Source: an uncultured Eubacterium sp. (GTDB taxonomy: Bacteria > Bacillota > Clostridia > Lachnospirales > Lachnospiraceae). Taken from it: a stretch of 21,135 nt of DNA. The stretch is from the NCBI GenBank assembly GCA_947573465.1, contig CANPET010000007.1, positions 1 to 21,135 on the forward strand. The letters are read 5' to 3'. The notes below the pieces were generated by a model. It was not told where the DNA came from and did not search any database. It saw only the letters and a program-made list of their open reading frames with translations. The translations under genes and the position numbers were made by a program. Position 1 is the first letter of the stretch, and every line of letters starts with the position of its first letter. Positions 1 through 6,527 of the stretch are shown here, one piece after another.

Positions 1-98
1 ACAGGTAAATCCACGAATCTACAATTGTGAGGTCACTTCATATTGTCTCCTATTATCCATAACTATTATCCCTGAAAGTTTTATGTACATAGGTACAA

Positions 99-121
99 AG
101 GCTGGAAATACCTTCCAGCCT
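99..121 (-). terminator. Hairpin terminator after the HAD / small membrane protein pair
   Basis: A 9-bp perfect stem (AGGCTGGAA at 99-107 with TTCCAGCCT at 113-121) encloses a 5-nt loop. On the minus strand it is followed by TTTGT, a short U tract. It lies about 45 nt downstream of the last minus-strand stop, where an intrinsic terminator is expected. The weak U tract keeps this below certainty. Confidence 0.7.
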
Positions 122-164
122 CTATATCTGCCACTTCCTAATATATAAATATGTAACTTCTACA

Positions 165-536
165 CTACTGTTCCAAATCATCCGGCGAAACCAAAGGCGA
201 CCAGCCATCGTTTTCTCCGGGATATGCCTCTGACTCGTTATCTTTTTTATTTCGCTTATTTTTTTTCTTTGTTGTCTCCTCGACAACATCAATATTATCA
301 AAATAATTTGTTGTAGATTTATTCACTGCTTCTGTCTCTGGTGGGATTGTAACATAATTCTCATCATCTGGCTTTGTCTGACCGCCATTCCCTCCCTGAC
401 TTTGTTCTACTACTGTTGTCTCTGCTGCCTTGTTTTTATCACTTTTGCTCACGTTAACTTTAACAGCAATAATAACTGCTGCTATGATAATTAAGATTAG
501 CACACCACCTAATATTGTTTTTGTCTTTTTATTCAT
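165..536 (-). CDS. Small single-pass membrane-anchored protein, function unknown
   Basis: A 123-residue protein. Residues 1-7 are Lys-rich and residues about 8-27 form one strongly hydrophobic helix with no obvious cleavage site, so I read it as an N-terminal membrane anchor with the rest outside the cytoplasm. The remainder is polar and low in complexity: a Gly/Gln-rich stretch near 45-53, a Thr/Glu-rich middle and a basic cluster around residues 90-98, ending in an acidic tail. No catalytic motif is visible. The start codon lies one base after the stop of the upstream HAD gene, so the two are probably translationally coupled and co-transcribed. A hairpin terminator follows. I do not recognise a family. 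Its composition resembles a linker or wall-spanning segment rather than an enzyme. Confidence 0.75.
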   Translation of the reverse strand: MNKKTKTILGGVLILIIIAAVIIAVKVNVSKSDKNKAAETTVVEQSQGGNGGQTKPDDENYVTIPPETEAVNKSTTNYFDNIDVVEETTKKKNKRNKKDNESEAYPGENDGWSPLVSPDDLEQ

Positions 537-537
537 T

Positions 538-1347
538 CTATAACCCTCTTTCCAAATCGTTTATTATTGCTGCTAGTGCATGTTCCTTATTTGAAACAGT
601 TAGCTTGTCAGCTATCTTTTTTACACTTTCGATGGCATTGCTTACTGCATATCCTACATCAGCACATTCCAGCAATGTCATATCATTTTCATAATCTCCT
701 ACACCAATGGTTGTATGAATATCTACTCCCAAGTGTTCTTTCATATACTTGACCGCAACACCTTTTCCACTATCTATCCGTTGAATTTCCAAGCCTTCCG
801 GCCAGCTGGTATCGAATCGGAACTCTTCACCAAACCTATTTTTCAAATCTGCCTGCAATTCTTTAATAACATCAGATGGTGCAGCAATTACCATTTTTAG
901 CATTTCTTTTGGAAATTCTGTTAATGTTTCTTTTAAACTTTCATCCTCTAGAGAATGTTCTGATGGATTATATCCAACACTGCCAAAAGTTCCATCCTTC
1001 AATACTCCATTCATCCAGAAATCCCATACATTCGGATATTGTTCTATTACATAAGATAACATTTTAAAACAATCCTCTGTAGAAATTCCCCATTTATTTA
1101 TCATAGAATTATTACTAATATCATACAGTAATGTCCCATTTAAGGAAACCATCGGAGCATTTATCTGTATTTTATCCTTAAACAATTCTACATGGTCTGG
1201 AAATCTTCCTGTAGCTAACGTGAACAGTCCACCTTCTTGTTGAAAATATTTAATTGCCTGTGCATTCTCATCTGACACCTTGCCCGGCTCATATGTTAGA
1301 GTGCCATCGCAGTCTGTGCAGATAAGATATCCTGTAAATTTTCCCAT
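538..1347 (-). CDS. Cof-type HAD-superfamily phosphatase
   Basis: This 269-residue protein has the full HAD motif set of the Cof/IIB group. Motif I is DCDGT at residues 12-16 (nucleophile D12, acid/base D14). A TGR at 46-48 follows the early helix, K195 lies in DSGKG, and GDYEND at 217-222 binds magnesium. The long insertion between motifs (about 80-190) is the C2 cap typical of sugar-phosphate or cofactor phosphatases. The expected reaction is hydrolysis of a phosphorylated small metabolite; the substrate cannot be read from sequence. The ATG is preceded by GAGGT at good spacing. A promoter with TTGAAA, 17 bp and TAGAAT sits just upstream, and the next gene follows after one base. Confidence 0.9.
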   Translation of the reverse strand: MGKFTGYLICTDCDGTLTYEPGKVSDENAQAIKYFQQEGGLFTLATGRFPDHVELFKDKIQINAPMVSLNGTLLYDISNNSMINKWGISTEDCFKMLSYVIEQYPNVWDFWMNGVLKDGTFGSVGYNPSEHSLEDESLKETLTEFPKEMLKMVIAAPSDVIKELQADLKNRFGEEFRFDTSWPEGLEIQRIDSGKGVAVKYMKEHLGVDIHTTIGVGDYENDMTLLECADVGYAVSNAIESVKKIADKLTVSNKEHALAAIINDLERGL

Positions 1348-1374
1348 GTTATACCTCGCTCTACAATACAGTTA

Positions 1375-1403
1375 ATTCTACAATAAGACTACTTGTTTTT
1401 CAA
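1375..1403 (-). promoter_or_regulatory. Sigma-A type promoter for the HAD gene
   Basis: On the minus strand TTGAAA (1398-1403) and TAGAAT (1375-1380) are separated by exactly 17 bp, about 28 bp before the HAD start codon. This suggests the HAD pair can be expressed independently of the DUF6054-like gene upstream. Confidence 0.55.
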
Positions 1404-1433
1404 TATTATGTATTTTATTTATGTATCAAAATT

Positions 1434-1760
1434 CTACAACAGTTCCCGAAGTTTATCCAAAAAAGCTTCCTCACCCCATGTGTTCACTTTAAAGAACATT
1501 GCCTGACTGCCACCTGCTGCAATTGCCGAAATTCTTATTGTTCCACTTTCTCCTTGAAACAAGGTTACGTTTAAGCTTAATCTGTTTCCTCCTGTGTAGC
1601 TGTAGCGTTCAAACACTCGCACACTGCATCTGGAATTTCCATCCCTAAAATCACTGGAATCTTCCAACTTTGCTGATACACTTCCACTTAAAATACCATT
1701 CTCAATTCGTTTCAGTATTGTATCAAAATTCCCTGTTAAATTCTTTTCTAATTTTGCCAT
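1434..1760 (-). CDS. DUF6054-like small protein
   Basis: A 108-residue protein without membrane segments. Its opening (MAKLEKNLTGNFDTILKRIE) and its later Gly-rich beta segments match my memory of the DUF6054 family of small Clostridia proteins; this is recognition by recall, not a search. The middle (residues about 30-85) alternates charged and hydrophobic residues as expected for beta strands, and residues about 94-108 look like a closing amphipathic helix. No catalytic residues are evident and the function is unknown. The ATG has AGGAGAG upstream. It is preceded by a strong extended -10 promoter and two micro-ORFs with similar ribosome sites, so its translation may be influenced by that leader. 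Confidence 0.75.
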   Translation of the reverse strand: MAKLEKNLTGNFDTILKRIENGILSGSVSAKLEDSSDFRDGNSRCSVRVFERYSYTGGNRLSLNVTLFQGESGTIRISAIAAGGSQAMFFKVNTWGEEAFLDKLRELL

Positions 1761-1783
1761 ATTATTTCTCTCCTATTTAAAAT

Positions 1784-1807
1784 TCAATTTATTACGCTAT
1801 CTTGCAT
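1784..1807 (-). CDS. Leader micro-ORF 2 (7 codons)
   Basis: ATG CAA GAT AGC GTA ATA AAT TGA, directly preceded by TTGTAGGAGAA, a strong ribosome site that is a copy of the one before micro-ORF 1. It ends 23 nt before the DUF6054-like start. Translation is inferred from the ribosome site only. Confidence 0.3.
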   Translation of the reverse strand: MQDSVIN

Positions 1808-1814
1808 ACTTCTC

Positions 1815-1865
1815 CTACAACTCAACTAGTAGATATTTAAGTTCCCTAAATTTTGCTATTGCCAT
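1815..1865 (-). CDS. Leader micro-ORF 1 (16 aa)
   Basis: This small frame encodes MAIAKFRELKYLLVEL and stops at TAG. It has a clear ribosome site (TTGTAGGAGAA) 6 nt before ATG and is the first start codon after the extended -10 promoter at 1896-1904. The peptide has a basic N-terminal half and an aliphatic C-terminus. It could be a leader peptide controlling the DUF6054-like gene, a short signalling or regulatory peptide, or the remnant head of a lost gene. It is interesting because it lies just downstream of an XRE/TPR-like regulator. Confidence 0.4.
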   Translation of the reverse strand: MAIAKFRELKYLLVEL

Positions 1866-1895
1866 TTAGATTCTCCTACAACCCCGATTTGCCTC

Positions 1896-1904
1896 ATTAT
1901 AGCA
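1896..1904 (-). promoter_or_regulatory. Extended -10 promoter of the DUF6054-like gene
   Basis: The minus strand reads TGCTATAAT, a consensus -10 hexamer with the TGn extension. A clear -35 is lacking, as is usual for extended -10 promoters. It sits directly after the terminator of the XRE gene, so a new transcript starts here. Confidence 0.65.
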
Positions 1905-1934
1905 CAATCCAGAAAATAAATATATACGTATAAA

Positions 1935-1962
1935 AAGAGTAAACCCTAATTGATTTACTCTT
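1935..1962 (-). terminator. Intrinsic terminator of the XRE regulator
   Basis: A 9-bp perfect stem (AAGAGTAAA at 1935-1943 with TTTACTCTT at 1954-1962) and a 10-nt loop are followed on the minus strand by a run of five T. It lies 30 nt after the stop of the regulator gene. This is the clearest terminator in the window. Confidence 0.85.
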
Positions 1963-1991
1963 AAAATTATTGATAAATTTCTATTTTTAAT

Positions 1992-3128
1992 CTACTGATT
2001 ACATCCAATAGCCTCTGAAAATTTTTCTGCCTGTTCGCCTGGCCAACATCCCAAGATATAGTTAATTATATCATTTTGTTTTTCTGCTATAAATTCTTTT
2101 GTATAAGCTTCCATAAATCCAATCTGTCTGTCACTATATTTTGCTTTTTCAGTCTCATCAGCAAGAACAGACTGATAGAATTCATAATGATTCTCCATAC
2201 GTTCTTTTAATTCTTCAAAATGCTTCGCGGCATCCTCAAATCTGTACATATGGACTTCTGCATTGATAAGGTATTTATATATATCCCGAAGAAATCCACG
2301 GCAATATGAAATTAAGTATTTATTGTCGCTAAGGGTATCTATTAATTTGATAGCCCATTCTCCATACCCTACTGCGTATGCCGGATTATGCCAGCTAAAA
2401 TCTTCCATTGCATACATATTCTCCTTATTAATGGCACGAGCAAAGTTTTGTAAATTATGTGTAAGAATCTCTTGCATAGCATCCACACCATTTTCAAAAC
2501 TTTCCAGTTGTGCGAGAATACTCTCTTGAAGTCTATTTGACGCTACTGATGGCAACTGTTCAATATGCTCTCTTGCATAAGCAAAATTTCTATCGTGAAT
2601 GTATATCCAAGCCAATGCAAAATGTGCTCGTTCCACCCATTCCTTATCATTTGCAAATCGAATGGCATTTGAGCCATATTTGATAGCAAGTTCTCTATAC
2701 CCTGGCCATTTAGCTTCGGCAAAATGTTCAAAATCTACAAATCTGCTGAGATTAGCAACCTGTTCCACATAATATACAGAATAAATATAATTATCCGGAT
2801 CCTCATATACCTTCTTTAACATAAACTGACACGCTGCTAATGCCGCTTCTGCCTTAGTCTCTGACTCTTCCTCAATTTTTTCAACCTGTCTTCTAAGTAC
2901 GATGTAAAGCCCATCATCCATCTTTTCGTCTGCAAGGCCAAACAATGTATCCGTAGAAACCGACAATGCTTTTGCCAATGGAACTACCAATGAAATGTCC
3001 GGCATTCCTGTTCCATTTTCCCATCTACTGACTGCCTGAGGTGTAACTCCTATCTGCAATGCAAGTTCTTCCTGTGTTAATCCTATTGTTTTTCTAATTC
3101 CCTTTATATTATTTCCTAATGATTTCAT
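1992..3128 (-). CDS. XRE-family transcriptional regulator with helical TPR-like C-terminal domain
   Basis: This 378-residue protein begins with a textbook Cro/CI helix-turn-helix at residues about 6-60; the segment TQEELALQIGVTPQAVSRWE contains helices 2 and 3. The rest (about 75-370) is almost entirely alpha-helical with repeated paired helices, as in TPR-containing regulators that sense peptides or small ligands. It has its own extended -10 promoter, a palindrome covering the likely transcription start, and its own terminator, so it is a single-gene transcript that probably represses itself. Downstream lie micro-ORFs and a DUF6054-like gene with a separate promoter, which are plausible targets. 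The TPR assignment rests on helix pattern only; a non-TPR ligand domain is the alternative. Confidence 0.85.
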   Translation of the reverse strand: MKSLGNNIKGIRKTIGLTQEELALQIGVTPQAVSRWENGTGMPDISLVVPLAKALSVSTDTLFGLADEKMDDGLYIVLRRQVEKIEEESETKAEAALAACQFMLKKVYEDPDNYIYSVYYVEQVANLSRFVDFEHFAEAKWPGYRELAIKYGSNAIRFANDKEWVERAHFALAWIYIHDRNFAYAREHIEQLPSVASNRLQESILAQLESFENGVDAMQEILTHNLQNFARAINKENMYAMEDFSWHNPAYAVGYGEWAIKLIDTLSDNKYLISYCRGFLRDIYKYLINAEVHMYRFEDAAKHFEELKERMENHYEFYQSVLADETEKAKYSDRQIGFMEAYTKEFIAEKQNDIINYILGCWPGEQAEKFSEAIGCNQ

Positions 3129-3131
3129 CTT

Positions 3132-3160
3132 CTCTATGACCAGCTATTAACTGGCTACCT
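3132..3160 (-). promoter_or_regulatory. Hairpin between a strong ribosome site and the XRE start codon
   Basis: The minus strand has GAGGAGG (about 3156-3162), then the imperfect palindrome CCAGTTAATAGCTGG (6-bp stem with one G-U pair, 3-nt loop), then about 10 nt to the ATG. The near-perfect ribosome site is therefore about 27 nt from the start codon unless the hairpin folds and brings it closer. A weaker GAGAAG sits directly next to the ATG. Confidence 0.35.
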
Positions 3161-3181
3161 CCTCTTTTAATTTATAAGTTT

Positions 3182-3225
3182 CGGTACCGTAGTTAAAATA
3201 TAACATAGAGAATGATGTCATACAA
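3182..3225 (-). promoter_or_regulatory. XRE gene promoter with overlapping palindromic operator candidate
   Basis: On the minus strand the -35 candidate TTGTAT (3220-3225) and -10 TATATT (3197-3202, within extended TGTTATATT) are 17 bp apart. The perfect 8-bp palindrome CGGTACCG (3182-3189) begins about 7 bp after the -10, covering the expected start of transcription. Flanking bases partly extend the symmetry. This placement fits autorepression by the XRE protein; binding is inferred. Confidence 0.55.
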
Positions 3226-3313
3226 ACAATGGCTTATTAATGGAATTCAAGTTTGCGTTGAGTAGATGTCACCTAAACTCTTTATCTAACCCTACAATCT
3301 GGAAATTATCAAA

Positions 3314-3775
3314 CTATTTCTCATAGAAAACCAATGTCATATTCTCATTTATTACTTCTGTGTTTCCAGTTTTTCTATATCCGATTTTTTCATATAAATG
3401 ACAATTTCCTGCCTCTTGCATAATAGTGTCCAGAAACCATTTTTCAATATCACTATGTTTCTTTTCTATTTTCAATAGTGCCTCTTGCGCTATTCCTTGA
3501 TTCTGATATTGTGGGAGAACTCCTAATGCAGATACTTTACCAATTTTGTTTTCAGGACATAAATTAATTCTAACTGCTCCCACTGGTGTTCCTTCTTTAA
3601 TAAAAATATAGCCTTTAGAACCTTCTCTCATATATTTTCTTAAAACTGTTTCTTTGCTTTCCATATATGGATTTAAATTATCATCGTGATATTTTTTGTA
3701 TAACGGCTTGTACGCCGCTTGCTGTATTTTGAATACTGTATCAATATCACTTTCCTTAAATTCTACAATTTCCAT
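3314..3775 (-). CDS. GNAT-family N-acetyltransferase
   Basis: A single GNAT domain of 153 residues. A beta-rich N-terminus starting EIVEFKESDID is followed by the acetyl-CoA binding motif A region (VSALGVLPQYQNQGIAQEAL), where the Q-x-x-G-x-A pattern forms the pyrophosphate loop. Near the C-terminus LYEKIGYRKTG is the usual motif B aromatic segment. The predicted reaction is acetyl transfer from acetyl-CoA to an amine of unknown identity. I choose the ATG at 3775, preceded by GGAGGG; a GTG four codons earlier overlaps that ribosome site and is less likely. It follows a pseudogene by 22 nt and is the last gene of the long array before the regulator. Confidence 0.88.
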   Translation of the reverse strand: MEIVEFKESDIDTVFKIQQAAYKPLYKKYHDDNLNPYMESKETVLRKYMREGSKGYIFIKEGTPVGAVRINLCPENKIGKVSALGVLPQYQNQGIAQEALLKIEKKHSDIEKWFLDTIMQEAGNCHLYEKIGYRKTGNTEVINENMTLVFYEK

Positions 3776-3797
3776 AGTACCCTCCACTAATTATACT

Positions 3798-4176
3798 TTA
3801 TAAAAACTTACGAACAAAATCATTAATTTCAATAAAATCTAATATGTACTCTTGATTATCATATTTTCTAATCTCAATTTGATGCTCTTCATAATACTTT
3901 TTAACTTTTTCTTGTATACGTTTTGTTGCTTCTTCGAAGTTCGGAGCTCCTTCATAACTTGCTCCATAATATTTTATCTGTTCAGGTCGGATTTTCGCCA
4001 TCATATACTATTTGAAAATCTACAAATAAAGCAATGGTGCCTTCAAAACCTTCCGAGAAAAAAACTTTGACTTTTTCATCTCAAATTAACCTGCTATTGG
4101 ATTCGTTTTTTGGAATCAAGCCTTTTTCGCTAATTGATTTCAAATTGTCTATTGATGTCATATGATAATAATACAT
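3798..4176 (-). pseudogene. Frameshifted and nonsense-interrupted gene of about 125 codons, family not named
   Basis: Translating the spacer shows that the apparent 68-codon frame at 3798-4004 is only the tail of a longer gene. The original start is the ATG at 4174-4176 with GGAGAG upstream. It reads 31 codons opening MYYYHMTSIDNLKSISEKGL, meets TGA at 4081-4083 (a GGA-to-TGA change would restore it), and continues in the same frame through SEGFEGTIALFVDFQIVYDG. A frameshift near 3984-4010 then moves the reading into the tail, which ends DFVRKFL. Two independent lesions make this a pseudogene. The opening resembles heads of toxin-like or ADP-ribosyltransferase-like proteins ('HMTS...GLIP'), but I do not claim a function. 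It sits between an intact hypothetical gene and a GNAT. Confidence 0.75.
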
Positions 4177-4219
4177 TCTATTCTCTCCTAAATTTCTCCA
4201 ACACTCCCCCCTGATTCTC

Positions 4220-4624
4220 TTATCTAAGCCACTCTAATAACTCATCCAACTTTTTGTCTTCGTTCCCTTCATACCCTTGCCAATAGATGATGGAATATTT
4301 TAATCCTCGAATAATATTTAAATATGTTGCTCTTTCAGTGTTAAGTATTTTACACAAATATTTATTAATGGCATCATCATAAAATATTTTCACTACCTCT
4401 TTTAAATAATTTTTATGACCGTTCTCCTTATACGCTATTTGGATAATGCCATACAAATATGCTTTTACAGTACGTAACCTTTTCTTATCCGAATTTATAA
4501 AATCGTAATCTTCAGATAACATTTCTTTTATTTTTTCAAATATATCCTTTGTTAACTGACCATATTTAGGAAACAAGTCCTTTATCTTTTGTTCGTGTTC
4601 ATTCAAAATAGTATTTAAATCCAT
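4220..4624 (-). CDS. Hypothetical helical protein
   Basis: A 134-residue soluble protein predicted to be nearly all alpha-helix, with many Lys, Glu, Ile and Tyr residues and no Cys/His cluster or P-loop. It has a good ribosome site (GGGG 10 nt before the ATG), normal length and no internal disruption, so I consider it a real gene. The C-terminal half carries the aromatic motif YWQGYEGNEDK. I do not recognise the family. It lies between a GNAT upstream and a pseudogene downstream, separated from each by under 50 nt, so it is probably part of the same transcript. It could be an immunity-like or structural small protein, but nothing in the sequence proves that. Confidence 0.7.
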   Translation of the reverse strand: MDLNTILNEHEQKIKDLFPKYGQLTKDIFEKIKEMLSEDYDFINSDKKRLRTVKAYLYGIIQIAYKENGHKNYLKEVVKIFYDDAINKYLCKILNTERATYLNIIRGLKYSIIYWQGYEGNEDKKLDELLEWLR

Positions 4625-4672
4625 AAATTACACCCCTTAACAAATGTCCCTCCATCTATCTATTTGCCAAAT

Positions 4673-5086
4673 CTACAATGATTTTTTCATTAAAATATGG
4701 GGACAATACTCATCCAGATACGATTCTCCTTCACAGACATATCCCATCTTTTTATAAAAACCTTGAACACGCACTTGTGCTGATAAAGTTATTTCTTTCC
4801 CACCAATCTTTTTTATGTATTCTTCAGCCTTTTCGACAATTACTTTTCCTATCCCAAGGCTACGATAATTGCTAAGTACTGCAATTCTCCCAATAACATA
4901 TCGGTTTTCGTCCTGCTGATATAATCTACATGTTCCTATTGGCGTATCTTTATCATAAATTACTAAATGCATACATTGTTCGTCAATCTCATCAAATTCA
5001 TTTTCAAATCCTTGTTCTTTCATAAAGATTTCTGTCCGAATATAAATTGCATCTTCGTGCAAATAATCATAAATCTTTGTTTCCAT
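4673..5086 (-). CDS. GNAT-family N-acetyltransferase (ElaA/YjcF-like)
   Basis: A 137-residue GNAT domain. The N-terminal segment IYIRTEIFMKEQGFENEFDE resembles the ElaA/YjcF subgroup, where this region precedes a conserved Asp/Glu-rich turn. Motif A is visible in IGRIAVLSNYRSLGIGKVIV (R-x-x-G-x-G), followed by the C-terminal VQGFYKKMGYVCEGE typical of motif B. It should transfer acetyl from acetyl-CoA to a small amine; the substrate is unknown. The ribosome site AGGAGA lies 7 nt before the ATG. A truncated GNAT head is joined directly upstream, and its frame runs out inside this gene. Confidence 0.88.
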   Translation of the reverse strand: METKIYDYLHEDAIYIRTEIFMKEQGFENEFDEIDEQCMHLVIYDKDTPIGTCRLYQQDENRYVIGRIAVLSNYRSLGIGKVIVEKAEEYIKKIGGKEITLSAQVRVQGFYKKMGYVCEGESYLDEYCPHILMKKSL

Positions 5087-5226
5087 TTATTTTCTCCTAA
5101 AACTTTACTAGTTAGTGAAACTGAAGCATATTCAAAAAAGTCGTCAAGGTCCTCTTGTCTCCATGGTCGCAATATTAATCTCTCTGTTTCCAATATTGTG
5201 TTCGATATATCTATATATACATTCAT
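5087..5226 (-). pseudogene. N-terminal fragment of a RimJ/RimL-type GNAT
   Basis: A good ribosome site (GAGGT) and ATG at 5226 open a frame with the classic RimJ/RimL head, including LETERLILRPWRQEDLDDFF. The similarity stops at about codon 36 (…EYASV). From there the DNA is the leader of the next GNAT, and the frame runs on out of phase into that gene until a stop at 5020. More than 100 codons including the whole acetyl-CoA site are missing, so it cannot be an enzyme. It is a gene head left by a deletion whose other end lies just before the next gene's ribosome site. Confidence 0.75.
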
Positions 5227-5268
5227 TTTTTACCTCTTTTTTCAAATTTTACAGTTCTTTCACAATAA

Positions 5269-6006
5269 TTATTTTTTTGCTTTTATCAACAAAAAATCTG
5301 GTTTATGAAATAAATCTTTATAATCAGGATACTTTTCAAGCAGTTCATCCGTTGGCAACGGCTCAATCATTTTTTCAATAGTAAAACCTGCTTCTATCAA
5401 AGTATTAATGATTGTAGAGAATGTTCTATGGTATTTTTTAACATTATCAACAAACCATACAGATTCTCTTTCTCCTTCAACACCATAATCTGCAAGGTTT
5501 AAATATAATTTATTACCATTTTCATCTCTCGTCCATCGGTTGCCGCCCGAATGACATGTGCATAATGGATTTTCTTGTGAGAAAATAAATACCCCATTCT
5601 CATCAAGTAAGTTATACACATTCCGTATTACTCCTTCAAAATCCTCAACATAATGAAACGCCAATGAACTAATTACAACATCAAACTTTTCCTGTAACTG
5701 TGCAATTTCTTCCATCGGCATATTAATATATCTTATTTTAGAGTCGCAATTTTCAACCATTGCCACTTCCAACATCTTCTCAGATATATCAATTCCAACA
5801 ACCCCTTCTGCTCCATAATCCACACACTGTTTACAATGCTCTCCAAAACCACATCCCAAATCCAAGACCCTTTTCCCTTCCAATTTAGGCATCATAGAAA
5901 ACAATGCTGGTATTTCAAACAGATTGTTAGCATTTACTTTATTATCTCTTATTTTCTTATATCCCGAAAAGAATATTTCATTATCATATATATTTTGTTG
6001 AGCCAT
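5269..6006 (-). CDS. Class I SAM-dependent methyltransferase
   Basis: This 245-residue protein has the Rossmann-fold SAM site: motif I VLDLGCGFGEH (GxGxG-like loop) near residues 48-58, the acidic GIDISEKML at the end of strand 2, and motif IV FDVVISSLAFHYVED. The C-terminal half (from about 130) carries a substrate cap with a Trp/Arg-rich stretch. It should methylate a small molecule of unknown identity. The ATG at 6006 is preferred because GGGAGG lies 6 nt upstream; a longer open frame to 6081 reads through the preceding GNAT and lacks a ribosome site. It begins one base after the GNAT stop, so the two are coupled. Confidence 0.9.
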   Translation of the reverse strand: MAQQNIYDNEIFFSGYKKIRDNKVNANNLFEIPALFSMMPKLEGKRVLDLGCGFGEHCKQCVDYGAEGVVGIDISEKMLEVAMVENCDSKIRYINMPMEEIAQLQEKFDVVISSLAFHYVEDFEGVIRNVYNLLDENGVFIFSQENPLCTCHSGGNRWTRDENGNKLYLNLADYGVEGERESVWFVDNVKKYHRTFSTIINTLIEAGFTIEKMIEPLPTDELLEKYPDYKDLFHKPDFLLIKAKK

Positions 6007-6007
6007 C

Positions 6008-6460
6008 TCAAACCTCCCAATTAATATTAATCCATTGAATAAATGCTGTTTTATCTGTACAGTTATATCCTGCATTTTCATAAAAATCTAACGTTTTTTG
6101 ATCCTTCGCTCCTGTAAGCAACATTACTTTAAAACAATTATTCTTTTCGGCTATGGACTTTGCAAACTTCAAACATTCAGTAGCATATCCATGTTCTCTA
6201 TAATCTGAATGCGTAACAACATTTTCTATCAATGCATAAGGACGTACATTTCTAGTTAAATTAGGAATAATTACACAAACACACGAAGAAACAATCTTTT
6301 CATCAACCACTTTTACAATAATATGATGATTTTTATCTTCTATAATTTGATTCCATGTGTCAGTCAAAAGTTTAGACTGTTCCGGAACAGACTTTTCATG
6401 CAGATGTAAATATAACTTTAAAACTTCCTCCAAATCTTCTTGTCTCACTTCACGAATCAT
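6008..6460 (-). CDS. GNAT-family N-acetyltransferase
   Basis: A 150-residue single-domain GNAT. The head MIREVRQEDLEEVLKLYLHL is a typical beta1-alpha1 unit. Motif A is represented by IENVVTHSDYREHGYATECL (R-x-x-G-x-A), and the tail includes the DFYENAGY segment of motif B. The substrate is unknown. It ends one base before the start of the methyltransferase, and this tight spacing suggests the two may act on one compound or simply be co-translated. Length and motifs are complete. Confidence 0.9.
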   Translation of the reverse strand: MIREVRQEDLEEVLKLYLHLHEKSVPEQSKLLTDTWNQIIEDKNHHIIVKVVDEKIVSSCVCVIIPNLTRNVRPYALIENVVTHSDYREHGYATECLKFAKSIAEKNNCFKVMLLTGAKDQKTLDFYENAGYNCTDKTAFIQWININWEV

Positions 6461-6527
6461 TTCTTATCACCTATTTCTTTCACCTTTTATTCCTATACTT
6501 ATTTTCAACTTAACCCACATACGTTGC

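Noticed and set aside
4009..4680. Similar TTGTAGATTT..CAAATAG sequences near 4009-4024 and 4663-4678, as a possible intergenic repeat
   Set aside because: The first copy is coding sequence of the reconstructed pseudogene (…LFVDFQIV…) and the second is the end of a GNAT gene plus spacer; the match is short and probably chance.
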